Shown here piece by piece: positions 1-12,500 of a DNA stretch of 64,000 nt (positions are counted from its first letter, which is position 1; the number at the start of each line of letters is the position of its first letter). Origin of the DNA: Podarcis raffonei. Its lineage: Eukaryota; Chordata; Lepidosauria; Squamata; Lacertidae. Made by a program: the position numbers and the translations under genes. Below the pieces are notes generated by a model. The model saw only the letters and a program-made list of their open reading frames with translations, ran no database searches and was not told the origin of the DNA. Location: positions 2,800,001 to 2,864,000 of the forward strand of contig NC_070607.1 of the NCBI RefSeq assembly GCF_027172205.1, given 5' to 3'.

Positions 1-77
1 TTTTAGGGCAGAATTACGATTTCCTTGGGAAATAAACTGCATCTTCTGTAGAACTACAATGTACAAACTAACCAGAG

Positions 78-308
78 TACAGTGGTACCTTGGGTTACAT
101 ACGCTTCAGGTTACAGACTCTGCTAACCCAGAAATATTACCTCGGGTTAAGAACTTTGTTTCAGGATGAGAACAGAAATCGTGCTCCAGCGGTGCAGCAG
201 CAGGAGGAGGCTCCATTAGTTAAAGTGGTGCTTCAGGTTAAGAAGAGTTTCAGGTTAAGAACAGACCTCCAAAATTAATTAAGTACTTAACCCAAGGTAC
301 CACTGTAT
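78..308. mobile_element. TIR MITE family A, copy 1
   Basis: About 230 bp with terminal inverted repeats: TACAGTGGTACCTTGGGTTA on the left and its complement on the right, including flanking TA. TA targets and this terminus fit a Tc1/mariner (Tigger-like) non-autonomous element. Inner motifs of the type CAGGTTAAGAACA repeat inside. Lies left of ITPA exon 7. Confidence 0.75.
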
Positions 309-508
309 TATTAAAATGTGTATACCTCCCTTCATCTGAAGATCGCAGGACAGTTTACAACAGAAAAGTTCAAAATGAGAATACAAAATACATAATAAAA
401 GAAAAACAAACAAATAATTCCCTTCCCACATATACATTTTAAAAGCTATAGAGCTCTATGAACCCATTTTGGATATTTTACATAACAAAGAGACAAGTAG
501 CAACTTAC

Positions 509-585
509 GTCTTATCATAACCTTCTGGCTGGAAGCATGGATCCCATCCGAAGTCTCTAGGTCCCCTTGGGTCAACTATATGTCC
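509..585 (-). CDS. ITPA: ITPA coding exon 7
   Basis: 77 bases encoding [20 protein letters not shown] and EGYDK plus two bases of a split Thr. DFGWDP holds the residues that recognise the hypoxanthine base. Donor GTAAGT follows. Nothing left of it looks like the final YAEMPKAEKN exon, so the gene leaves the window. Confidence 0.94.
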
Positions 586-3500
586 CTATAAGTAAGAGGG
601 TTTTTAAAGAACTCGATTCCCATTCAGTGCCCAGCATAAAAATTAGTGATGTATAAGCCAGGCTCCAACTGTTGAGAATCCTGAAGGTGCTTCAGAAACA
701 TGGAGGAAGAGGTGGAAGGCATCAAAGGAAAGGTACTTTTTCTTTCTTTTAGTAGCTAGTTTCCCCTGTTCATGGATTTATACAAACATTTTACAACTGG
801 CGGCTTTATTTTTGATCCCTTTCTGAATAACCCCCAACATGAAATTTGTCTTTTTCACAGGTTTCATACACTGGGTCAATGTTTTCATCTAGTTATCTAC
901 TATGATCCCAAGATCCCTTTCCTACTCCATCGTTGCCAGCTCATATTCCATCAATGCAAAGCTTGCTCAGGACCATTTGGGTGAAGGAATTTGTTAAAGG
1001 TTCTTTGAAAGTCCAAGTAAATAATGTTTTATCAAATCATCCCATCCACATGCTTGTCAATACTCTCAAAAAATCCTAAAGCAGAAGCCTACCACATTTA
1101 CTCAAGTCTAATGCACCATCGAATCTAATGCGCACTTCAATTTTCAGAACCTTGAAACCAAAAAAAGTATTTGCTGGCAAATGTTAACGTGCAAAAAGTG
1201 CACTCTTTATATCAATGAGTTTCAGCCAGCCAAGCAAGGGAGAGGCTCCACCCAGACCACACACCCCTCTCCTTCCCGACCGCCTGCTGCCTGCGCTGTC
1301 TTTGGCTTCTCCTCCTCCTCCTCCTCCTCCTCCCCCCGCCCCTCTCGGAGCTGCTGCAAGAAGAGGGAGCTGGTTTTTTAAAAAACACACCACAGAAGCA
1401 CACACACATTTTTCTCCGCTCCCTGTTGGTCCACCCTCTGCATCAACATTCCAAAACGGAACAGTGCCGGAGCTGTCTTGGGCCCTGATTTGTCAGGCTA
1501 GCACTGCCAGTTGCAAACCAGGAGGCGGCAGCGTTGTAATCCAGGTCACCACCGCTACCTCTTTGGGGGGGGGGGGCGAGAGGAAGCAGCTCGTTCTGAT
1601 CTAATTCCTAACCCATTAACTGCAATCTACAACACAATGCCGAGGGATGCCTTTCCACTGCCACCCTTGGATGAGGATGCAAGTTTAGAGAGAGGGAGAT
1701 AAAGGGAAGTAAGTGAAACCTTCTCTGCCTTATGGGGGAGGGGATAGAAGAGAATTTTCTATAGAAAGGGGGGGCACAGAGGGAAGAGATCCACAACAGC
1801 CTCTTACCCAGGGGATGGGACCCAAGGATGGGAAAGTAGCCAAGGAGTGGAAAAATTCGAAGTGTGTGAGAGTGAAAGGAGGAACAAAAAGAGTGTGAGA
1901 GGGAGAGAGGTGCCTTGGCATCCAGCCTCCCCGCTCACTTCTTCCCCCACACATGATGGGTAATTGTGAGGAGAAAGAAGAGGGGGAGGCAGGAGTGGGT
2001 ATGGGAAAGGGCATTTCACAGCCCCACCCTGTGTGCGCTTTCCCCTCCTTGCTTCCTTGGGCAGCTTTGCAGGTGGTTTGAGGGCACCGAGGAGGGTGTG
2101 AGCTGCCCCCCAAACGCAAATCCTAAAAATCACACACACAGAGATTATACCCCTGGAAATCCAGACATATGGCAAGCCTAACTAAACAGTCTTCCAGCCC
2201 TTGCTAGAACAGAGCTTGGACGCCCTCCTCCCTCAGCCCTCGTTGCTGATGGGAGACGGTGCTTGGATAATCTTGCTTGGCAGGCGTGCGCTGAGCGGTC
2301 ACCACCCTCCTTTCCCCCCTTCTCAACCCAGCCCTTGAGGGCTTGGAGGATGCTGTTTACTGCCTTCCAGTCCTCGCTGGGACAGAGCTTGGATGCCACC
2401 CCCCCCCAGCCCTCTGATAGGGGACGGGGCTAGAGCTGGATAGGCCCATACTGAGTGGTACTGCCGCCCAGGGATGGGGCTTGGAGGAGTGTGTTCATGT
2501 GCGCTGAGCCTGTTTACTCAAATGTAATGCACCTTTGAATTAGGGTGCCTAATTTGGCCAAAAAGGTGCATATTAGATTCGAGCAAATATGGTACTTTAC
2601 CAAATCTCTGAAATAATTATATGTGATGCACTTGAACAGGCCATGGAAAGTATTACTACTGTTATACTGGCAAAACCTAGTTTGCTCAGAGCTTGGGTCC
2701 ACCCTGCTCCATCATTAATCCAAAACCATCACTGTAGCAAAACCTCTTATACACACCTGAGTCTGGCCTTTGAACAGCTTCACTGGGTCATCTGGATTTC
2801 CAGTGCTATAGGCAAAGGTGCAGAGAGCATAAGCAGATTTATCTTCAAATCCTGCTAACAGTTTGTACAGCCCTAGGCCAAAGAAAAAGAAAAAGGAATG
2901 TCAGATAATTTCTTCTGGGGAAAGTGTTGCCCAACAAGCAGATACTTACGTAGAAACCAAGAAAACATACACATTTGGAGCATGAACAAGTGTCCCACGC
3001 ACATCCCATGAATCCTATCATTACTATGAGAACTGTGCACTTCCCTACTGTTGGAAGGCAGGCTGCTCTTTGTGATTCAATCAGTTCTGCACCCATCTCA
3101 GCACATATTGCTGCCTTGGTGGCCAAAGGTATTGTTTTCAGTGTTATTATTCTGTAAGACTGAAACGGTCTTTTACACATACTATACCAACACTAAGGTT
3201 GCTGGAAGCTGTAGCCCTGTAAGGACTAAACAAGAGTTTCCAGGATTCTTTTCTTGGGGGGGAGTGGGGGGGGAGCCCTGTGCTTTAAATGTACAGTGTG
3301 TGTGCAGCCAGAAAGAGCAGACAAGGAAAGGGTTAAACACCTGTTGCCACTTCTCTAATCCTTGCTGCCCCCTCTTTAAGCAGCTTTTCCTGTTTTTTAG
3401 AAAGGGGGTACCTTCATCAGCATTTAAGGTCCTGTTAACCACGGTCAATTGTTTACCATTAACAGGCTTAGCTGAATTATTTGTCTCCTACCCACTTGTT

Positions 3501-6500
3501 CCAGGAAGAAACACATTACAATCCCTGGCTTGGTGCAACTTCCAAGGAAACAAACTATGAACTGACCTAGCATTACAAACCTTGGCTTCAGCTCGTGGCT
3601 CGCCGGGAGCGAAACAAACCACCATGCAAACCACAGATGCAGTGCTAAGCACCAAGGATCATGGCTTGGGAGGAGCAAGGCGAGCAAGATTTGCTCATGC
3701 ATGATTGGCCTTTGTTTCTTGCTTACTGTTACATTCAATTGTGGCTGATGTATTGTTAGATAGGAATGGCTAAATCAGGACTAAAATACATATTCAAGCA
3801 GAAAACCAGGGCCATTCCTGCCAGACTAATACCTCGGCAGTGAAGCAGATTCATACCCAAAAGTATCATTCAAGGCAGAAATGGAGGGAAAGAGAAGCAC
3901 CTCAGGCACTATCTGTTAAGGCAGACTGACTGGCAATGGAGGGAAGGCTAGAAACATTTAGAATGCTGGAACTGTATGCCAAAGTAAATTCTACAGGAAA
4001 AGAAAAGCATGACTGCTTAAGAATGGAAAGCCAGGTATGGGACTGAAGGCAGGGCCAGACTGCTATGGGAAGTGAGCTAGGTTGCTAGCAATAAGTCTGG
4101 TCACTACAAAGCATCACTATACACTGCAGAAAAAACAGAAAATTTCAGGAGAGGTGCCTCATCACAAAAGGAAGTAGGATGAAATACCAAATTACCTTCT
4201 GGTTTCAGCTTCTCTAGGAACCATTTTCTGAAATGAAAATTCAGGTTCAAATAATCTTCATTATTTCAAATAAATAAAAGAAACAGTGAAATAGTATTTG
4301 ATAAGCATGGAAACCTAAATGCTTTATTTTCAATAAATATTTCAATTATTTATTTAAACCAAAGCGACTGTTGGCCCTCCAGACTAAAAGTCCCATTGTC
4401 CTCAACTACTTTGCTGTCTGGGGCTGATGGGAGTTGAAGTCCAATGACACCTGGATGCCACAAATTTCTCACCCCAATGTGATACCGAGAAGCAAAGACA
4501 AAAAAGGCAGAAGGTGGCCTCTGAGAAAAAGGGTAAGTGGTTTATGTTGTCCCACAGGTTAGCCAACTCTGATTTGATAACTGTATAGGCTCAGTACAAG
4601 ATTCCCAGAGTGACATACAGTTTAAAATAATTTATTTTGTAACAACTGAAGTTTCTAGAAGTCTTCAACATCAGTCCCATGCACAACACATTGCAGCAGC
4701 CCATTAAAGAGGTTACCAGGGCATAGATTACTGTAATTTCCATTGCTTCTATTCATTTCAATTCTTTGTGAATTGTGCTAAATGGACTTGTGATCTACAG
4801 TATAAGTAAAAACTAGTACAGCCAAAGAGGTTAAAGGCACTGCTTACCCCTCTTATTATCAGTTTGTTCTTGTTTGGGGTGCTTTTTGGCCCCCCCAACC
4901 AGGAAGAAAAAGAAAACCAATCAGGCTATAAATTTGCCATCCGAGTTCTTACTGAAATACAAGGGATGCTCCGGATTCATGGACTTTGAAGCAGCACAAA
5001 CTCAGGGCGAAAGGGAGAAACGAGCTAAGAGGAAGGCATGTTTGGCAAACCCTCATCATGATCAACTCTTGCCCAGAAACCTATGTCCCCACTGTGCAAG
5101 GATGTGCGGATGCACAATAGCAGCACTCTACTTACGGACTTTTCGGGGTGCGAACAGGACCTCGAAACGGATCGCATTCATAAGTAGAGGTACCACTGTA
5201 TTTGCTATGCCAGATCAAGTCAATGAAGACTGTTACACAGGAGTAGCCAACATGGTGCTTTCCAGATGTTGTTTGATTACAACTCCCATCACTCCTGACC
5301 ATTGCCCATGCTTCCTGGGGCTGATAGGAGTTATTTGGGTGACCAATCTAATCCATGTGTCAATGGATTCAAAGAATATTGTTAAACACTTTTTGAAATT
5401 TTCCATTTATCAACTATACTCTGAATAAAAGCCTTAATTCTTACTTACATATACGGCCCTGGGAGTCCTCCAAGGGCTTTGAAACACAAACAAGTATCTT
5501 CGACAATAACTGGTCCCTGGATCTGTTGGTGGGAATACAGTGACAATTTAATTAGACAGCAGAGTTCCCCCCCAATATTGTAAAGGGGCTTTGTATCCAA
5601 AAGTAAAGATAAATCATCTTCCCAAAGAACTTATAAATATCTAATAAATAATAATAATAATATGCAAATTTATTGCAAAAGACACAGCTCTGCAGCTGCT
5701 ACATGGAAATAAGCAACATCCCCACTGTGTTAGGGACTCGGAGAGACTCACCTTCTTCAGGGGATAAGGTTGAGGACTCTGAAGTAGAAAGGAAGGGCAT
5801 ATGAGGGCAGGTGCAGAAGTGTTTCCACCAAGCAAGCCGGGAGGGGGGGCAGTGCTTCCTGGCCTGATAATGTGGCACTGCCATCCTTGGACTCTGAAGG
5901 CTCCATTGCAGAAGCCCCTGTGAGACCACAGGCTCCCCTGCTCGGTTGCAGTAAGAGGCTCCTGTAATGTGCTGGACCCCATTAATTGAAGATTACCCTT
6001 CCAGAGCAGTTGGGACTAATAGCCAAGATGTAGTTGCTGCTATGATATAGAGCTCGGTATCGGTTTATTGCTGACATCTGCTTTCCTTGTCTCCTTCCAG
6101 AGTAGGACATTTATGCAATTCAGAAATCCTTGGGAAAAGGCTTCAATACAAATGTGACCGAAGAACAAGTAAGTTGACTTTCATAATTAATCATTCCTGC
6201 ATTGCGGGGGACCCCTTGGGGTCCCTTTCAACTCAGATTATTAAGAAGTAATCTGAACTGGAAATTCTGTGTGTGAATATGATCTTTGCATTCTCTTCCG
6301 CTGCCTCTATCCAGTATGAAGAACTCCAAGAGAATCTCTCCAAAATGACTTACTGAAACTTGCCCAAATTTAATAAGGTTCAAATAACATGTTCCGTAAA
6401 TCTTACGATGTATGCAAACTGTCAAGAAAGGAAGGACATACTGGGGCAACAAGAGAAAGTTCTCTGAATATATCAGTTTAATGAGTCCAATCCAGAGAGC

Positions 6501-9500
6501 CAAGCCTTCAGCGCATGCAACAAGAGCTTTTTGACTGACTTTCTAAATCTACAGTGGAAGAGAGTATTTCAGTTTTGTGTGGAAGAGCTACAGATATGGA
6601 AATTCAGTCAAAATCACTTATTTCAGTCCAGATGTGTGCACAAAATTTGAGATCAGGCTGCATGCTACAACCAACAAAACACTAATAATATTTTTAGAAA
6701 AAGAATAGAAAACAGGAAGCATATAAGGGCATTTTGAAATTTAAAAATGTAGAATTCATTAACACAGGATGTTGCAATGTTAATCAGCACAAACTGGTTT
6801 TAGATCCTAACTGAGAACAGGTCTGTTGGTGACTACTAACCACAACAGCCAAAATGAAATCCTCTATATTACAAGACATTACATATTCCTTTATTTCTGG
6901 ATGCTGAAGAAAAGCACCAAAGGACTGAGGAAACCCAGAAACCAGCCTTTAAAGTTCCCATTCAAGGTATCTAGTTGGACACTTTCAGCAGACAGGCTTA
7001 GAACTAGACCACATTGATTTGATAACAAAATAATTATTATATTCCTAGCCATACATTGTTTTGTGTATCCATTATTCAGTTAGTGAATTATATAATACAA
7101 CTGATATACATAGCATTTTATAAACTCTAAGCGATTAGGTCTTTCCTCTCTGAGCAGCATACAATCAGAATTCAGCACAAAGAACATGAAAGTAAAGGTA
7201 AAGGGACCCCTGACCATTAGGTCTAGTCGTGACCGACTCTGGGGTTGCGGCGCTCATCTCGCTTTATTGGCCGAGGGAGCTGGCGTATAGCCAGCATGAC
7301 TAAGCCGCTTCTGGCAAACCAGAGCAGCACACGGAAACACCGTTTACCTTCCCGCCAGAGCGGTACCTATTTATCTACTTGCACTTTGACGTGCTTTCGA
7401 ACTGCTAGGTTGGCAGGAGCAGGGTCCGAGCAACGGGAGCTCACCCCGTCGCAGGGATTCGAACCGCCAACCTTCTGATTGGCAAGTCCTAGGCTCTGTG
7501 GTTTAACCCACAGCGCCACCCGCATCCCGAAGATGAGCATAATATGCATTTATTTCAGAAAGAGTTGTGTGTGGCAAATTTAGAGATGGTACATTTTGAA
7601 CACACACTTAAAAATGTCTGGCTACTGAAACTAGATGCATTGGATGCAAACAAGCATTCTCTAACGACTCATAATGGCTTACAGAACTCCACTGAATATA
7701 CTTCTCATGACAAACCCAGGTTGGCCACTGTACAATCAGTGAAATGGCACTGAATAATGTTAATGGGAACAGAATACTCTCTGAAAGGCACGAAGCTTGT
7801 AATAATTTTAATTTTTTCCTGACCTTAAAAAGGTAAAGGTACCCCTGCCCGTACGGGCCAGTCTTGACAGACTCTAGGGTTGTGCGCCCATCTCACTCAA
7901 GAGGCCGGGGGCCAGCGCTGTCCGGAGACACTTCCGGGTCACGTGGCCAGCATGACATCGCTGCTCTGGCGAGCCAGAGCCGCACACGGAAACGCCGTTT
8001 ACCTTCCCGCTAGTAAGTGGTCCCTATTTATCTACTTGCACCCGGGAGTGCTTTTGAACTGCTAGGTTGGCAGACGCTGGGACCGAACAACGGGAGTGCA
8101 CCCCGCCGCGGGGATTCAAACCACCGACCTTTCGATCGGCAAGCCCTAGGCGCTGAGGCTTTTACCCACAGCGCCACCCGCGTCCCTTTCTGACCTTAGG
8201 TTTGTGCAATATTGCCCAAAAAGCTTTCAGAAGTAGAGATCTAGAAGGGGGGGGGAAGGACCTGCTTAGCTGCTTCCTGGCACTTCTGGATAGAAATGTC
8301 ATCAGGTTCCCCTTGGTACTCAGGCACTGCAAAATGAAAAGGTTGCAGTTAGCATATTGCAGGAACACTCAAAAAGTGCACAAAGATGTAGTGAGGCATG
8401 AACTTACAGTCTATTTTCTTTGCAACCAGCCTGTATGGAAAGGAGTCACCTAGGATCTGAATCACCTGCAAAGATGAAGAGCACAGTAATCAGACTCCAA
8501 TACAATACTGATGTAAGGCTGCTTCCACAATGGACATTTGCTGTTAAACAGCTGTGCTTTGTTTACTCACTTTTTACATGGCAGCTGCTCAACTCCATAA
8601 ACAATACACCCCCTCTCATTCCCCCCCTCGTTCAGCTCTCCCCCAATTCGAAAACCCAATTCACTCAGTGTCACAGTTACAGTTATGATTTTTTGTTTTC
8701 CTTCGATTGATTTGTGGCATCTTGTTGATTTTTTTGAAACTGTATTCTAAAAAATAAGTTGATAAACATTTTAAAAAAATAAAAACCCACAACTTCTTTT
8801 TTTAACTCAATGGAATAGTTGTGCTATTTCCCCAGATAGAGCCAGTCTGGCCAGTAATAGCATTCATAAACACCTGAAGTCCATTCTTTTATTTTCTATG
8901 GTCTGTACCTCCTCTTTGGGGATTTATTTTATTTATTAGTTTCATAATATGTAAAAAAAAACCTCAAAGTGGTTTAAAACAGTAAAATCAAGGGGGGGAA
9001 TGCAACTGTACTTTTAAACATACAAAAGTTAAATTACTAAAACTGATTAAAACCACCTCAACTTTCTAAGCATCTTGGCAGGCTTCTCTAAACAGGAATG
9101 TTTTCAGCAAGCACTGAAAAGAGTACAGTGAAAGCACTTACTTTCAAAGAAGGCCAGATTTGATGAAGTGAACATGCGTAAGGGTCGACCAAAGACACTG
9201 AGCTTTTTTTACAATTTTACCCCAAAGCTTTTTTTTAGGATTTTACCCCAGAACATATACTGCCACGGGGGCCAGATTAAATCAACCGGTGGGCTGGATT
9301 GGGCCTCCAAAACGGACTTTGGACATGCCTGACCTACTTGATCTCAACAGGCAAGGAGCTCCAAAGTGTAGGCACTGCCACATTGAACGAATGAGTTCTT
9401 ATCAATGCAGAAAAGGTCTTACGTGGCACCTGTAGCAGTGCCAATTCCGCCTTTTGAAGTGGTTGAGTGGGCACAGGTGAGGTATGGCAATCTCATAGGT

Positions 9501-12500
9501 AAACTCAGGTAAATTAGTCCCAATTTGTTAAGGGCTTTATATGCTTGAACGTCAGATAAGCAACCAGTGCAGAACTCTGACCAAGGTGTTACATGCTGAC
9601 AATGCCTCACTCCAGACAGCAATTGTGTTGCAGGAAATTTACCTTTTGTCATCTTATATTTCCAAATAGTATTTTTTTTAATAGAATATTTATTAAAGTT
9701 TCCAATAATAATACAATAAAAATCAAAAAGAAAAAATAACAAAAATACAAAAAAATAAAAATGGTTAAAAACACATAAAATATCATTACTTATTTTTCAT
9801 TTATTTATTTCCCAGTCCTCCTCATACCTCCCTTTTTTGTATTCCAATTCAAATTGTTAGTTCAGCAAATCCTTATCAATAAATTTAAACCTATTTCTAA
9901 ACCTTTTTTTCCATATTCTCTTAAGGCATTACAGCTGGAGACCACTTAGTTTCTATCCGACATCATTCTAACATTCATTAATTTTGCAATATTTCTGTAA
10001 ATAGTCTTTAAATTTCTTCCAATCTTCTTCCGCCGACCCTTCTCCCTGGTCTCGGATTCTGCCAGTCATTTCTGCCAATCCCATATAGTCCATCACCTTC
10101 ATCTGCCATTCTTCCAGAGTGGGTAGATCCTGTGTCTTCCAGTATTTTGTGATGAGTATTCTTGCTGCTGTTGTAGCATACATAAAGAACGTTCTATCCT
10201 TCTTTGACACCAATTGGCCGACCATGCCCAGTAGAAAGGCCTCTGGTTTCTTCAAGAAGGTATATTTAAATACCTTTTTCATTTCATTATAAATCATTTC
10301 CCAGAAAGCCTTAATCCTAGGGCACGTCCACCAAAGATGAAAGAATGTACCTTCATTTTCTTTACATTTCCAGCATTTATTATCGGGCAAATGGTAAATT
10401 TTTGCAAGCTTGACTGGGGTCATGTACCACCTGTAAATCATTTTCATAATATTCTCTCTTAAGGCATTACATACCATAAACTTCATACCTGTGGTCCATA
10501 ACTGTTCCCAGTCAGCAAACATAATGTCATGTCCAACATCTTGTGCCCATTTAATCATAGCAGATTTCACCGTTTCATCCTGAGTGTTCCATTTCAACAG
10601 CAAGTTATACATCTTTGACAAAATCTTAGTTTTAGGTTCTAACAGCTCTGTTTCTAATTTTGATTTTTCCACCTGGAATCCAATTTTTTTGTCCAAATTA
10701 TATGCCTCCATTATCTGGTAATAATGAAGCCAATCTCGCACTTTGTTTTTTAGTTTCTCAAAACTCTGCAATTTCAATCTATCTCCTTCTTGTTCCAAAA
10801 TTTCCCAATATTTCGGCCATTTGGCCTCCATATTGAGCTTTTTCTGAGCTTTTGCTTCCATTGGTGACAACCACCTTGGTTTTATTTTCCAATAAATCCT
10901 TGTATCTTATCCAAACATTAAACAATGCTTTCCTGACAATATGGTTTTTGAATGCTTTGTGTGCTTTAACCTTGTCGTACCACAAGTATGCATGCCATCC
11001 AAAAACATTGTTAAAACCTTCTAAATCCAATATGTCTGTGTTCTCAAGTAGCAGCCAATCTTTCAACCAGCAGAATGCTGCTGATTCATAGTAAAGTTTA
11101 AAGTCTGGCAGGGCAAATCCACCCCTTTCCTTTACATCAGTTAATATTTTAAATTTAATTCTGGGCTTCTTGCCCTGCCAGACAAATCTAGAAATATCTT
11201 TGTGCCACTTCTTGAAACAATCCATCTTGTCCACAATTTGTAACGTTTGAAACAAAAACAACATTCTAGGCAATACATTCATTTTTATAACTGCAATTCA
11301 ACCCAACAAGGAAAGCTTTAAATTTGACCAAGTTTCTAAATCTTTTTTCACTTCCATCCAGCATTTTTCATAGTTATCTTTAAATAAATTCCCATTTTTA
11401 GCTGTCATATTTATCCCCAGATATTTCACTTTCTTAACCACGGTCAATCCCGTCTCATTCTGAAACCTCTCTTTTTCAATTGATGTTAGATTTTTCTCTA
11501 AAACCTTAGTTTTTAACTTGTTCAGTTTAAATCCTGCCACTTGACCAAATTCATGAATTAGTTCCAAAACCCTTTTAGTACTAGATTCTGGCTCCTGTAA
11601 CGTCAATACTAAGTCATCTGCAAATGCTCTTAATTTATACTGTTTAGCTCCGACCTGTATACCTTTAACCAGTCGGTCCCTTCTAATCATGTTCAGCAGG
11701 ACCTCCAGGACCGAATTATATTTCCAAATAGTATTGCCTATATATCAAATTCCCCCTCCTCCCCAATTGGAGAGGGCTCAGGTATACACCGGGAGTGCTG
11801 TAAGGAAAAATGGCCTCCCCCCCCCATACACAATGTCCTAATGAATACATTCATCTCACACACCACAATGCGTGCCTCAATATCTCTGCCTTTCTCCTCC
11901 CTTTCTCTCTCAAACACACACACAGGAGTTAATCTCAGATTAAGCCCCACATTGGATGAAAGACTCCCGCATTTCAGGGGTTCGCCTAGATCAGAGGGTT
12001 TCCACTGTTTAGAGTCCATGGCCCCCTTATAAAGTGTTCCCTCAGCCTCCTCTCCTCCTCCTCCTCTGGCCCGCAGCTGCCACAGGCCTGGTCTCTGAGC
12101 CCCCGACCCCCCTCCAAAGAGAGGGGCTTCCTCACCCCGCCTCCTGGGGGCTGGAAAGAGGAGGCCCTGGCAGTGGGGGAGCGACCCCCTCCGGGGTCTG
12201 GGGCGGAGCTCTTCTTTAGGAATGGAGAACATCGCCCACACTTGCCAAGCGGCCTTTCTGAGGGCTGCCTCAGCGCCTGGCACCCAGCCCCCCCCCGGAG
12301 GCCCCTTCGCCCGCGGAGGCAGAGACGTGAGGGGGCATCCGAGGAGGGACAGAGGCACAGAGCTGCCCGCGGCACCCCGACACCCTTCAAGGCACCCCAG
12401 GGCGCCTCGGCACACTGGCTGGAACCCCTGCACTCGAGAGCCCTCTCTCTCTCTCTCTCTCTGTCAGGCCGGAGAGCAATGGCGGCGGCGGCGGCGCCTA

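Noticed and set aside
1215-1604. 129-codon proline-rich frame
   Set aside because: Lies wholly inside the GC-rich core of a non-autonomous DNA element and is produced by CTC and G runs.
7193-8186. tRNA genes suggested by box B-like GGTTCGAATCC sequences
   Set aside because: They are the heads of SINEs with the full downstream body and tail; no cloverleaf with a 7-bp acceptor stem was seen.
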